From: Gammaproteobacteria bacterium
Lineage (GTDB): Bacteria; Pseudomonadota; Gammaproteobacteria; Legionellales; Legionellaceae
Assembly: GCA_030147635.1 (NCBI GenBank)
Contig: JASBUZ010000029.1
Coordinates: 1 to 64,000 of the forward strand
Direction: 5' to 3'
DNA: 64,000 nucleotides
Each line of letters begins with the position of its first letter. The first letter of the stretch is position 1. The notes below the pieces were generated by a model. The model did no database searches. It worked only from the letters and a program-made list of their open reading frames with translations, and was not told the origin of the DNA. Of the stretch, positions 27,657 to 38,295 are shown piece by piece. The translations under genes and the position numbers were made by a program.

Positions 27657-28845
27657 GTTTGAGTACCTCACAAGTCAGTTGACCTCTGGCAAGTTTGAGC
27701 TGTATCTCAGTGCCAACAGGTGCATCTTGAGGTGCTCGAATCACGTGGTGATTAGTACTTGCAATGCTGTAGCCGCGATTGAGTGTTGCGAGAGGGCTTA
27801 AGGCATTTAAACTGCTTGCCAGTGCTTTGAGTGCATGATTCTTTTGGGTGATATGATTGGTCATATGGATTTGCAATTGCCGGGTGAGGTAATCGAGAGT
27901 TTGCCAGTGACCTTGTAGTAAGCGTTCGGGAGATTTAAGCCTTTTTGCTAAATGGTTGAGTTGCTCTGCTTGATGGCGAAGTAAGCGCGTGATGGCTGTC
28001 TCAAGCCTTAAATTCAGACGCATACAATGCTCATGCAGGTGATGTTGGTCGGGCGTAACTGCTTCGGCTGCAGCGGTAGGGGTGGCCGCTCTTAAGTCTG
28101 CAACAAAGTCTGCAATGGTAAAGTCTGTTTCGTGACCAACCCCTGAAATGATAGGGAGCTTACTCTCAAAAATGGCGTAAGCCAGCGCTTCATCATTGAA
28201 AGCCCATAAATCTTCAATACTGCCGCCGCCTCGGGCTAAAATCAACACATCACAGCTTGCCTCAAGGTTTGCTTGTTGAATGGCTGAAATCAGTTGTGGG
28301 GGGGCAGAAGCACCTTGTACTTCACTTGGATACACTTGCACTTCTGTGAGCGGAAAGCGTCTTCTGAGTGTTGTTTGTATATCACGAATGGCAGCCCCAG
28401 TGGGTGAGGTAATGAGGCCAATCTTATTCGGATATTTAGGCCAGGCTTTTTTATGGCTTTCTTCAAAAAGGCCGAGTGATTTAAGCTTAACTTTGAGTGC
28501 TTCAAACTGCTGAAATAGGGTGCCTTTGCCAGCGGGCTCTATACGCTCAACAATGAGTTGATAGTCGCCACGCGCCTCATACACACTGAGTGTACCAAAC
28601 AGCGTTAATGCTTCACCGTTTTGTAAGATGATATCAGTGTTTTTTCGATGTCGGCCTTTAAAAAACACACAGCGCAACTGGCCCGTTGCATCTTTTAGAG
28701 AAAAGTAAGCGTGCCCTGACGCGGGACGGCTTAAATTAGAGACTTCACCTTGCACGGATACCATGCCCATATCGTCTTCAAGTAGGCGGCGGACTTTACG
28801 ATTTAGCTCAGTAACTGAGAGGATTTTGAGTTCATTTTCTATCAT
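27646..28845 (-). CDS. xseA: Exonuclease VII large subunit
   Basis: XseA with XseB forms exonuclease VII, which degrades single-stranded DNA from both ends. The 399-residue protein has the N-terminal OB-fold (VQGEVSNLSRPASGHAYFSLKD, CVFFKGRHR), then PKKIGLITSPTGAAIRDI-type sequence (PNKIGLITSPTGAAIRDIQ), the catalytic region DVLILARGGGSIEDLWAFNDE, ISGVGHETDFTIADFVAD and RAATPTAAAE, and a long coiled coil. It is shorter than E. coli XseA (456), as in many gammaproteobacteria with a reduced C-terminal coil. No xseB is adjacent. The ATG at 28845 has no clear ribosome site. Confidence 0.96.
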   Translation of the reverse strand: MIENELKILSVTELNRKVRRLLEDDMGMVSVQGEVSNLSRPASGHAYFSLKDATGQLRCVFFKGRHRKNTDIILQNGEALTLFGTLSVYEARGDYQLIVERIEPAGKGTLFQQFEALKVKLKSLGLFEESHKKAWPKYPNKIGLITSPTGAAIRDIQTTLRRRFPLTEVQVYPSEVQGASAPPQLISAIQQANLEASCDVLILARGGGSIEDLWAFNDEALAYAIFESKLPIISGVGHETDFTIADFVADLRAATPTAAAEAVTPDQHHLHEHCMRLNLRLETAITRLLRHQAEQLNHLAKRLKSPERLLQGHWQTLDYLTRQLQIHMTNHITQKNHALKALASSLNALSPLATLNRGYSIASTNHHVIRAPQDAPVGTEIQLKLARGQLTCEVLKHDE

Positions 28846-28959
28846 CGTTTATATGTTAATGGAATGGGCTGGTAATTCAAGCGAAACTTAGGCAGAATAA
28901 ATGCGGAACCCATGGGGCGTATCGTTTCGCCTCTAGCAAAGACAATAAGAGGACTACTC

Positions 28960-29682
28960 ATGATGAAGAAAAAATGGATTGCGGGCGCGGTTGTAGTTGC
29001 TATGTCTGCTCCTTTATTTGCGGCTGATATGACGTTATCCACGACAGAAGATAAAGTGTCTTATAGTATTGGCTCCGACTTAGGAAAAAACTTGAAGCGC
29101 CAAGGGATTTCAATTAATCCAACTGTCTTCGCTAAAGGGATGGAAGATGGCATGAAGGGTGGCAAGCTCTTAATGACCGAAGAAGAAATGAAACAAGTAC
29201 TGAGTGATTTTGAAAAAGAAATGATGAACAAACGTGCCTCTGAATTCAATCAAAAAGCAGAAGAAAACAAAGCAAAAGGCGAAGCCTTTCTAAAAGAAAA
29301 TAAAACTAAAGAAGGCGTCGTAACCACAGCAAGTGGTCTGCAATATAAAATCCTGAAAGCAGGGAACGGTGCGAAGCCAACCAAAGAAGATATGGTAACT
29401 GTAGAGTACACAGGTCGTCTTTTGGATGGTGAGGTTTTTGATAGCACCGAAAAAGCAGGCAAGCCTGTGAGCTTTAAGTTGACTCAAGTGATTCCTGGCT
29501 GGACCGAAGCACTGCAACTGATGCCAGCAGGTTCTACCTGGGAAGTTTACATTCCTGCGAAGCTTGCTTATGGCTCACGTAATGTTGGTGGTGCAATTGG
29601 CCCGAACGAAACCTTAATTTTTAACGTGCATTTAATCGAAGTTAAAAAAGACGATAAGGCAGCAGCTGCGGCCAAAAAATAA
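28960..29682 (+). CDS. Mip-like FKBP-type peptidyl-prolyl isomerase
   Basis: This is a periplasmic or surface FKBP-type prolyl isomerase of the Mip/FkpA group. The 240-residue product has a signal peptide ([22 protein letters not shown]), an N-terminal dimerisation domain ([20 protein letters not shown], then a long helix with [23 protein letters not shown]), and a C-terminal FKBP domain with [16 protein letters not shown], the [21 protein letters not shown] core and [24 protein letters not shown]. Mip is a macrophage infectivity factor in Legionella and Coxiella. AGAGGA lies eight bases before the ATG at 28960, and an upstream in-frame ATG lacks one. The tail is basic ([11 protein letters not shown]). 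Confidence 0.94.
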   Translation: MMKKKWIAGAVVVAMSAPLFAADMTLSTTEDKVSYSIGSDLGKNLKRQGISINPTVFAKGMEDGMKGGKLLMTEEEMKQVLSDFEKEMMNKRASEFNQKAEENKAKGEAFLKENKTKEGVVTTASGLQYKILKAGNGAKPTKEDMVTVEYTGRLLDGEVFDSTEKAGKPVSFKLTQVIPGWTEALQLMPAGSTWEVYIPAKLAYGSRNVGGAIGPNETLIFNVHLIEVKKDDKAAAAAKK

Positions 29683-29701
29683 TTAGTACGGCTTATTCAG
29701 G

Positions 29702-30961
29702 ATGAATAAACGTTTATTGATTGTTTTTTTGTTGGGTTTCTCTTCAGGGCTACCATTAGCCCTTTTGGGAGGAACCCTTCAAGCATGGTTTTCAGCTTCC
29801 GGTGCTTCTGTCATGACGACCGGTCTTTTAAGTTTAGTTGGATTTCCTTATATCTATCGTTTCCTGTGGAGCCCTTTGCTCGACAGGTTTTCACTCTTTA
29901 AACTCGGAAAGCGCCGTAGTTGGGTGCTCTCGATGCAAATTTGCTTATTGGTGGGATTCAATTTTTTAGCATGGTTAACGCCTACAACCTCACCTGGGCT
30001 GATGGCGCTGATTGCTTTTTGCCTTGCTGTTTGTTCTGCAACGCAAGACATAGGCATTGATGCGCATCGAACCGAATATTTAAAACCTGAAGAGCATGGT
30101 CTTGGTGCTTCTTTTGCGGTATGTGGCTATCAAATTGCAGTACTCCTTTCTGGTGGTTTGGCTTTAATTGTGGCGTATCATTTAGGCTGGGCTTTTACAT
30201 ATCGCTTGATGGGTTTTTTGATGTGCGTTGGGATGCTCGTGATTCTTTGGAGTCCTGAGCCTTCGAATGAGGCGCTGAATGAGCATGTAGGTTTGGTGGA
30301 GTCTTTTGTTGCACCTGCAAAAGCATTGCTATTACGCCCTGGTATTGTCGCGATGTTGTTTTTTATTTTGTGCTACAAGCTCGCAGAAGCGTTTACCACG
30401 ACCCACAGTGGCATCATCATGCCGTTTTTAATCCAGGGCATGGGCTTTTCTTTAGATGTGATTGGCTATGTCAATAAAGTGATGGGGGTTGGGGCCATTT
30501 TACTAGGCGGCATTGTGGCTGGTGTGCTTTTGACGCGCTGGTCGCTTTATCGAGCGCTTTGGACCTTTGGATTATTCCAAGCACTCGCACATCTCTTATT
30601 TGTGGCTTTAGCTATTGTTGGTAAAAATACCACGCTGTTTGCATTGGCTGTGGTCTTTAATAATTTAGCCGCTGGCATGGGATCGACTGCATTGGTAGCC
30701 TTTTTTATGCGCTGGGTCGATAAGCGTTTTACCGCGACACAATTTTCACTTTTGATAGGTATTGCCTCTTTGGCGCGTGTTTTGTCAGGTCCGCTTGGCG
30801 CTGGGTTGCAATACTATGTGGGTTGGGCTGGGCTTTATGAGATTGCTTTTGTGCTGACACTTAGTTTTGTACCGTTTTTAGTTCTGATGTGTCGCGCAGG
30901 TGTGTTTGATGGATTAGAAGTAGGTTTGAAAGAGAAGCGCTCTGAAGAGCAAGCTATTTAG
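29702..30961 (+). CDS. AmpG-family MFS permease
   Basis: The 419-residue, 12-helix transporter belongs to the AmpG branch of the major facilitator superfamily, which imports anhydro-muropeptides for peptidoglycan recycling. Family marks are GFSSGLPLALLGGTLQAWF at the first helix, FPYIYRFLWSPLLDRF, and the loop ATQDIGIDAHRTEYL. The downstream half has KLAEAFTTTHSGIIMPFLIQGMGFS and DVIGYVNKVMG. It is 20 bases after the Mip gene and may share its transcript; the ribosome site is poor. Six bases after its stop, tRNA-Leu begins on the other strand. Legionellales often carry several AmpG paralogues, and other solutes are possible. Confidence 0.88.
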   Translation: MNKRLLIVFLLGFSSGLPLALLGGTLQAWFSASGASVMTTGLLSLVGFPYIYRFLWSPLLDRFSLFKLGKRRSWVLSMQICLLVGFNFLAWLTPTTSPGLMALIAFCLAVCSATQDIGIDAHRTEYLKPEEHGLGASFAVCGYQIAVLLSGGLALIVAYHLGWAFTYRLMGFLMCVGMLVILWSPEPSNEALNEHVGLVESFVAPAKALLLRPGIVAMLFFILCYKLAEAFTTTHSGIIMPFLIQGMGFSLDVIGYVNKVMGVGAILLGGIVAGVLLTRWSLYRALWTFGLFQALAHLLFVALAIVGKNTTLFALAVVFNNLAAGMGSTALVAFFMRWVDKRFTATQFSLLIGIASLARVLSGPLGAGLQYYVGWAGLYEIAFVLTLSFVPFLVLMCRAGVFDGLEVGLKEKRSEEQAI

Positions 30962-30966
30962 GCATT

Positions 30967-31053
30967 TGGTACCGAGGGTGGGAATCGAACCCACACGATG
31001 TCACCATCACCGGATTTTGAATCCGGCGCGTCTACCAATTCCGCCACCCCGGC
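30967..31053 (-). tRNA. tRNA-Leu (anticodon CAA)
   Basis: The 87-base cloverleaf starts GCCGGGG and ends CCTCGGT-A-CCA, with the CCA encoded. The anticodon stem CCGGA/TCCGG encloses the loop TTCAAAA, giving anticodon CAA, which reads UUG. The T arm is GTGGG-TTCGATT-CCCAC. A long variable arm confirms a class II tRNA. The acceptor stem has two G-U pairs. Confidence 0.96.
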
Positions 31054-31064
31054 CTAAGGCATGC

Positions 31065-31092
31065 ATTATATCAAAGCGATACAGATAAACAA
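31065..31092 (-). promoter_or_regulatory. Promoter of tRNA-Leu
   Basis: On the minus strand a -35 box TTGTTT (31087-31092) and a perfect -10 box TATAAT (31065-31070) are separated by 16 bases. The -10 ends 11 bases before the tRNA 5' end, which fits a short leader. Confidence 0.7.
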
Positions 31093-31116
31093 TGGCATTT
31101 TAACTTTATTTTTGTC

Positions 31117-31144
31117 TTGACAGGCTTTTAAAAAACAATATAGG
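31117..31144 (+). promoter_or_regulatory. Promoter of the outer membrane protein gene
   Basis: A perfect -35 box TTGACA (31117-31122) is followed after 16 bases by TATAGG (31139-31144), four of six matches to the -10 consensus. The start codon is 45 bases further on, with GGAGGG as a strong ribosome site. This fits a well-expressed gene. Confidence 0.6.
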
Positions 31145-31188
31145 CTGGATGCGGACTTTATATTTTTTTATCTCGTTGGAGGGACCCA

Positions 31189-31845
31189 ATGTTAAAAAAA
31201 CATGTGCTTTCACTGCTTGGTGGACTGTTGTCGTTTTCCGCATCTGCAGGGACGATGGGTATTATGGCCCCGCCACCTATGCCTCAGATTGAAGTACATC
31301 CGTGGTCTGTGACCGCAAGCTTGGGTTATACCGCCTATAAATATGGTGCAGATGGTTCTGGGCAAACGCCTGTTGGCCGCTTTGCAATTGGAAAAGCCAT
31401 TTGTGATGTTGGACAAGCTTCCTTTGGTGGAGAGCTTGGTGTACAAAATGGCAATACTATGCGTCTCTTCATCGACCAAAGCACCTTAGATTTGCTCGGC
31501 GGCTTACCGGTTGAAGCAACTATTACCCCATTACTTGACTTACTTGCAACCTTACGCGTCTCAGTTGCGTCTAACACCCCTGTTTTTCTTGATATTAAAG
31601 GAGGTTTGGTGTATCGCCGCATGTATCTAGATCGAGAAACCATTAATAACAAATTCCAGTTTGGTGGCGAGTTCCAAGGTGGGATTGGTGTTCCAATTGC
31701 AGACTCTTCAACTTTAAGTCTCTTGTACCAAGGTATTTTTGGAGGAAGTCTTGGTTATAACGTCAATACTGCGGCGCAAACTGCCAGTGTTAAGAATATT
31801 CCAATTCAAAATGGCATTCTTTTAAGTTTAAATGTTACGCTTTAA
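31189..31845 (+). CDS. Exported protein, probable small outer membrane barrel
   Basis: The 218-residue protein has a clear signal peptide (MLKKHVLSLLGGLLSFSASAG) and then alternating polar and hydrophobic strands: WSVTASLGYTAYKYGADG, ASFGGELGVQNG, FLDIKGGLVYRRMY, FQFGGEFQGGIGVPI, SLLYQGIFGG and a C-terminal GILLSLNVTL. This pattern, with aromatic or hydrophobic strand ends, fits an 8-strand outer membrane barrel of the kind numerous in Legionellales. I cannot assign a name. It has GGAGGG seven bases before the ATG and a good sigma70 promoter. It is 30 bases upstream of the Lcl_C-like gene, probably in one operon. Confidence 0.78.
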   Translation: MLKKHVLSLLGGLLSFSASAGTMGIMAPPPMPQIEVHPWSVTASLGYTAYKYGADGSGQTPVGRFAIGKAICDVGQASFGGELGVQNGNTMRLFIDQSTLDLLGGLPVEATITPLLDLLATLRVSVASNTPVFLDIKGGLVYRRMYLDRETINNKFQFGGEFQGGIGVPIADSSTLSLLYQGIFGGSLGYNVNTAAQTASVKNIPIQNGILLSLNVTL

Positions 31846-31875
31846 TTGTAGTGCTATGAAGAAATAAGGATATTG

Positions 31876-32697
31876 ATGATGCAAACAAACTTTAAGAAAA
31901 AATTTCTGTGTGTGGCTCTTTGCATGATGTTTGCAGGCCATGCTTATACTGCTCATGCTAATCACAACCCAGCATCCATTGGTTATGTCGACGAGGCTAT
32001 TGAAGCAGCTTTTCAGCGCTCTATTTATACGGCCGGAACAGCTATTAATATTGTGAACAATGTGATTAGTGGAGCTTATACTGCAGGAACGGGTATTATT
32101 ATTAGCAGTGAAGGTGTCATTTCAGAAGAAACGGTAAGCGTTGGAGATAACTTTCACGGTGCTACTGTTTTTTATGTGGATGCGAGTGGACATCATGGTT
32201 TAGCTGTTAATACTGCTGGTGATAGTTTTAAAATTGGGAGTGCGAGTTTGCTTAACTCAACAGCTTTTGTGAATGCAGTTGCGACAGGTACTGGTGTCGG
32301 CGCTGGGGTATCCAATACAAGTATTTGGAATGCAGCTTTATTATTGTCTAGGAGTCTAGCAGGCATAGTCCCAGCAACTAATGACAATGGTGCTGCTGAG
32401 CTAGCATCAAATTACTCTGCGCAGGAGGATGGTGCAATATGCGCTGCAGCAAGTACCACGCCAAATGCTAATTTATGTTTTGGTGCCTACTATCTTCCCT
32501 CTTTAGCTGAATTTGAGCTACTAGTTAAATCGGGTTTACTCAATACGCCTAGCGGCACTTGGTGGACTTCTACTTCCGATCCGGCAACTGCTGGCAATGC
32601 TTTCGCCATTTATAAAAGTGGAGGGACTGATAACTACACAATTGAGTCTCGAGAAGTCACAGATAGTTTGCTGGTTTTACCTGTTAAATTATTTTAA
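31876..32697 (+). CDS. Exported Lcl_C (DUF1566) domain protein
   Basis: The 273-residue protein has a signal peptide (FLCVALCMMFAGHAYTAHA), two short repeats at about 50-85 (YTAGTAINIVNNVIS and YTAGTGIIISSEGVIS) and a C-terminal DUF1566/Lcl_C domain. The domain marks are GATVFYVDASGHHGLAV, the Cys pair region AICAAASTTPNANLCFGAYYLPSLAEFELL, and GTWWTSTSDP. In Legionella the Lcl adhesin ends with this domain and binds glycosaminoglycans; here it lacks a collagen-like stalk. The ATG at 31876 has AAGGA five bases upstream. A surface lectin or adhesin role is inferred. Confidence 0.8.
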   Translation: MMQTNFKKKFLCVALCMMFAGHAYTAHANHNPASIGYVDEAIEAAFQRSIYTAGTAINIVNNVISGAYTAGTGIIISSEGVISEETVSVGDNFHGATVFYVDASGHHGLAVNTAGDSFKIGSASLLNSTAFVNAVATGTGVGAGVSNTSIWNAALLLSRSLAGIVPATNDNGAAELASNYSAQEDGAICAAASTTPNANLCFGAYYLPSLAEFELLVKSGLLNTPSGTWWTSTSDPATAGNAFAIYKSGGTDNYTIESREVTDSLLVLPVKLF

Positions 32698-32708
32698 TCA
32701 TGCCAGAA

Positions 32709-32746
32709 TCAGGGTTTGAATTATGAATTTATAATTTAAACCCTGA
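32709..32746 (+). terminator. Long hairpin between the Lcl_C-like gene and lolC/E
   Basis: The arms TCAGGGTTTGAATTAT (32709-32724) and ATAATTTAAACCCTGA (32731-32746) pair over 16 bp, with one G-U, around a 6-base loop. It lies 12 bases past the Lcl_C stop. There is no U tract after the 3' arm, so it may be an unusual terminator or an mRNA-end stabiliser. Confidence 0.5.
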
Positions 32747-32815
32747 CCGCGGTATCATCTTGGAATAATTTTAATTACAATTCTATTTTGTCTCATCATT
32801 AGGCTCTCTTAGACC

Positions 32816-34060
32816 ATGTTTAGGCCCTTGGCTCTTTATGTTGGGCTTCGCTATATGCGAGCCCGGAAAAAAACACATTTTGTTTCGTTCATCTCTTTTA
32901 CCTCAATGCTTGGTATAGGGGTGGGTGTGATGGTTTTAATTACGGTACTCTCAGTCATGAATGGCTTTGATGAGCAAATTCATAAACGTTTTTTTGGTAT
33001 GGCGCCTGAAATTACTGTGACCGGGGATGAAGGTGTACTGAATGACTGGCAAGCGGCACAAAAGAAAGTAGCGAGTGTGCCAGGTATTGTTGGTGTGGCA
33101 CCATTTGTGGCAGAGCAGGGGCTTGTCACGTATGACGGACAAGTACTGCCCGTGATGCTAACTGGAGTGATTCCCAAAGAAGAGCGCTTAATTACTCACC
33201 TGGAAGATAAAGTCCTTTTAGGAGATTTAAATAAACTGCCACACTTTGGCACGGTACTTGGGCGAGAGCTTGCCGAAGCACTCGGCGTGATGGTGGGCGA
33301 CAAAATCACCATCATGATTCCGAAAGCAACGGTCAGTATTGCAGGTATGGAGCCGAGGTTTAAACGCTTTACTGTGGTAGGTATTTTCTCAGCAGGCCCC
33401 GGATTTAGCTTTGACAGCAAACTTGCTTTTGTAGACTTACATGATGCACAAAAGCTAACGCAACTGGATGATGCCGTCTCTGGCCTTAAAATTCGTATCA
33501 ATAATGTATATGACGCACCGATGCTCGGTGAGCTGATTGCCAAGAAGCTTGGGGATGGCTATCGAGTGGGCAACTGGACTGAGCAGTTTGGTGACTTTTT
33601 CCAGATGGTCAAAATGGAAAAGACCATGATGACGCTGATTTTATTGCTCATTATCGTAGTGGCAGCATTCAACTTGGTGTCTTCTTTGGTGATGCTCGTG
33701 AATGATAAACAAGCTGATATTGCAATTTTAAGAACCATGGGTGCAACGCCTCGCTTTATTTTGCGTGTGTTTGTGGTGCAAGGGATGCTGGTTGGGGTGG
33801 TTGGGACTCTGATTGGGCTCGTGGCGGGGTTATTGCTAGCGTATAACGTGACCGACTTACTGGATACCATCCAGCGCTTTTTTGGGGTGCAGTTGCTTGC
33901 ATCCAACGTTTATTACGTTGACTACTTGCCCTCAAAAATCTTGTGGTCTGATGTGGCTGGCGTTTCAGCTGCAGCACTCGTGCTGAGTTTTCTTGCAACG
34001 CTTTACCCTGCATCTCGCGCGTCTAAAACCGTGATTACGGAGGCCTTACATCATGAGTGA
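32816..34060 (+). CDS. Lipoprotein-releasing ABC transporter permease (LolC/E or LolF)
   Basis: This is the membrane subunit of the Lol complex, which extracts lipoproteins from the inner membrane and hands them to LolA. The 414-residue protein has the N-terminal [38 protein letters not shown] helix (start residues 6-40), a large periplasmic domain, and three C-terminal helices including [28 protein letters not shown]. Only one permease gene is next to lolD, unlike the lolCDE order of E. coli. It may therefore be a LolF-type homodimeric permease. No second copy is in the window. It overlaps lolD by eight bases. Confidence 0.93.
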   Translation: MFRPLALYVGLRYMRARKKTHFVSFISFTSMLGIGVGVMVLITVLSVMNGFDEQIHKRFFGMAPEITVTGDEGVLNDWQAAQKKVASVPGIVGVAPFVAEQGLVTYDGQVLPVMLTGVIPKEERLITHLEDKVLLGDLNKLPHFGTVLGRELAEALGVMVGDKITIMIPKATVSIAGMEPRFKRFTVVGIFSAGPGFSFDSKLAFVDLHDAQKLTQLDDAVSGLKIRINNVYDAPMLGELIAKKLGDGYRVGNWTEQFGDFFQMVKMEKTMMTLILLLIIVVAAFNLVSSLVMLVNDKQADIAILRTMGATPRFILRVFVVQGMLVGVVGTLIGLVAGLLLAYNVTDLLDTIQRFFGVQLLASNVYYVDYLPSKILWSDVAGVSAAALVLSFLATLYPASRASKTVITEALHHE

Positions 34061-34724
34061 GCATTTAATTGAATGTCGAGACCTCACCAAGTCTTATCAT
34101 GATGGTGAAACTGATGTATCGGTGTTTAAGTCATTGAACCTTGAGATTAAAAAGGGCGAGTGCCTTGCTATTGTTGGGCCATCCGGCTCTGGTAAAAGCA
34201 CGTTGTTGCATTTGCTCGGTGGGCTTGATAAGCCAACCTCCGGGCAAGTGTTGATGCAAGGTAAAAATTGGCAAGACTTATCTGAGAATGCGCGCTGTAA
34301 ATGGCGGAACCAACACGTTGGCTTTGTCTATCAGTTTCATCATTTATTACCTGAGTTTTCAGCGCTTGAGAATGTTGCTATACCAAGGCTACTGGCTGGG
34401 GTGCATAAAGACCAAGCATTGAGTGAAGCAGAAGAAATGCTGACAGAAGTTGGACTTTTGGCGCGTCTTCATCATAAACCGTCACAACTCTCAGGCGGGG
34501 AGCGTCAGCGTGTTGCGATTGCACGTGCTTTAGTACCAAAGCCGATGTGCGTGCTTGCCGACGAACCCACGGGAAATTTAGACCGGGGCACTGCAACGCA
34601 AGTCTTTGATATTATGCTTGCTTTGAATGAATCTCGAAATACCACTTTAGTGGTAGTGACCCACGATCAGATGCTTGCAGAGAAGCTTGGAAACGCATTA
34701 ATGCTTGAAGACAGTCGATTTTAA
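34053..34724 (+). CDS. lolD: Lipoprotein-releasing ATPase LolD
   Basis: LolD is the ABC ATPase that drives lipoprotein release. The 223-residue protein has Walker [10 protein letters not shown], the Q-loop [12 protein letters not shown] typical of LolD/MacB-type ATPases, signature LSGGERQR, Walker [13 protein letters not shown] and the H-loop VVTHD. The ATG is within the end of the permease gene. Directly after the stop lies the small palindrome AACTCAA-A-TTGAGTT (34724-34738). The next gene, mreB, starts 51 bases on. Confidence 0.95.
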   Translation: MSEHLIECRDLTKSYHDGETDVSVFKSLNLEIKKGECLAIVGPSGSGKSTLLHLLGGLDKPTSGQVLMQGKNWQDLSENARCKWRNQHVGFVYQFHHLLPEFSALENVAIPRLLAGVHKDQALSEAEEMLTEVGLLARLHHKPSQLSGGERQRVAIARALVPKPMCVLADEPTGNLDRGTATQVFDIMLALNESRNTTLVVVTHDQMLAEKLGNALMLEDSRF

Positions 34725-36665
<1,941 letters not shown>

Positions 36666-36666
<1 letters not shown>

Positions 36667-37145
36667 TGGTTTCTAAGCTTCGTTTGAGTTTTATGGCAGG
36701 TGTTATACTCTTTTTGAGTATTTTACCACTTGGCATCATGCTAAGTACTTTCAGACCTTTTTGGTTGCTTTTGTTTGTAATTTATATGCAATGTACGTTA
36801 CCTAAGCAATGTGGTGTGCCTTTAATATTATGCCTTGGGTTATTGCTAGATACGCTGAGTGCAGGTATTTTAGGCCAGCAAGCGTTTGCACTGCTGCTAG
36901 TGGCTTTTATTGTCTCAAAGCGTGCTCAGCGTTTTCGATTGTTTTCTATGTCACAGCAGCTATTTGGTATTGCCGCTTTTAGTCTTGTATATCAGCTGAC
37001 TTTACTGCTTATCCAACTGCTATTGGCATACCCTATATCGCTTGGGGGAAGTGTACTGCCTGTGCTCATGAGTGTACTTTGCTGGCCTTGGTTACAGTAT
37101 CTAGCAGATCGAACTTTGTTTGGTTCAGTGTCGAGAGTAGTATGA
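36666..37145 (+). CDS. mreD: Rod shape-determining protein MreD
   Basis: The 159-residue inner membrane protein has five hydrophobic segments and lies right after mreC, as MreD does in rod-shaped bacteria. Family-like parts are LSFMAGVILFLSILP near the start, FRPFWLLLFVIYMQCTLP, CLGLLLDTLSAGILGQQAF, and the C-terminal WPWLQYLADRTLF. MreD helps MreC join the elongasome. The ATG overlaps the mreC stop (TGATG). Its own end overlaps the next gene by ATGA, so four genes appear to be one translationally coupled unit. Confidence 0.92.
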
Positions 37146-38272
37146 GGCATTTTATATTTGCGGTATTTTTGGGATTGCAAAGTACGCTTGTATTTGCCAC
37201 GCCTTCTGATATAACCCCGGAAACCATACAGTCAGCGCAAGCGATGCTAAACCAAGCCTTTGGAGATTGGCACAAACTAGAAAAGCTAAACGCAGTTGAG
37301 TTAGCCAAAAAATTGAATGCACTGGTTTACCACTTTTGTACGCCGCCTCAAGAAAATATCGCGGTTGCTAATCTTAATGATTTATTTAAATCTTGTCATA
37401 CTGCATGTGGTGGTCGGAGCTATGTCCTAAGAGGGTTGCTTGCGGTTTATGGCATTGACTCTAAATATCACAATATTTACAACATCCCGATTCAGGGAAA
37501 TCATTCAGCAGTTGAGGCAGATATCCGAGGGCGCCAGCTTTTTTTAGATCCAACCTTTGGCACGTTTTTTACGCATAGAGCTATCGATGATATTCCAATG
37601 AGCTTGGATGATGTCAACTTCTCGTTTGAGGCAAGTGAGTTGCCAGCGCATGTTTATCAAGCAAAGCCAGTAAAGTCACTGCAAGCGATTCCTTCGATGA
37701 CGCTTGAAGCACTTTATGCGCTTGGATTTGAATCTAATTATTTTCAGCTTGCTGCCTACGTGGAGCACGAGGCTCAGGGAAGCCCAAATGATGAAAGTAT
37801 TTTATATTTATCTGCTTATGCGCCCCTTGAAGATAACCACTATGCGTTAGGGTGTTTGGATGCTCTTAATGTTACAGAAGCATCCTTGTGCTTTTTAGAA
37901 CAAACCAATAAGCTTTATGCGGAAAGCTCACCTGATAAACAAGTCTCATATAGCTTTAGTGCACTTGGGTATCATGCAAACTTACAAAAAATAGATTTGC
38001 TTCACTTACAGAACTTAAAACTTCAGCAGTATTATCGTGTTACTTTTTTGGTGGAGAATCCAAGTACTAAGGTACTTCCTCTGCATTTAACCAATCAAGG
38101 GCGAGGACTTGTGCTACCTTCTTATGCCAAGCTTGTAACGATAAAACCTGGCTTATCAAAGTATACCGTTTATTTAAAAGCAAGTAGTAAGCAAGGGACT
38201 TTATCGTTATATACAACGCCCGGTGTGAAGTATGGTTTGAACCTATATGGTATTCAGGTTGAAGCTGTTTGA
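37142..38272 (+). CDS. Periplasmic transglutaminase-like protein
   Basis: The 376-residue protein has a signal peptide (MRHFIFAVFLGLQSTLVFA) and a transglutaminase-like cysteine protease fold. The catalytic triad is visible as Cys89 (HTACGGRSYVLRGLL), His121 (GNHSAVEADIRG) and Asp136 (LFLDPTFG). The spacing matches bacterial transglutaminase-like proteins, which can be proteases or crosslinkers. Residues 200-376 form a second, beta-rich domain I do not recognise. The ATG overlaps the mreD stop by four bases, and no ribosome site other than that coupling is evident. Co-translation with mreBCD suggests a cell-envelope task, but this is inference. It converges on the PAS kinase. Confidence 0.8.
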   Translation: MRHFIFAVFLGLQSTLVFATPSDITPETIQSAQAMLNQAFGDWHKLEKLNAVELAKKLNALVYHFCTPPQENIAVANLNDLFKSCHTACGGRSYVLRGLLAVYGIDSKYHNIYNIPIQGNHSAVEADIRGRQLFLDPTFGTFFTHRAIDDIPMSLDDVNFSFEASELPAHVYQAKPVKSLQAIPSMTLEALYALGFESNYFQLAAYVEHEAQGSPNDESILYLSAYAPLEDNHYALGCLDALNVTEASLCFLEQTNKLYAESSPDKQVSYSFSALGYHANLQKIDLLHLQNLKLQQYYRVTFLVENPSTKVLPLHLTNQGRGLVLPSYAKLVTIKPGLSKYTVYLKASSKQGTLSLYTTPGVKYGLNLYGIQVEAV

Positions 38273-38295
38273 TTGGACAAATTTTATGACTTCTT

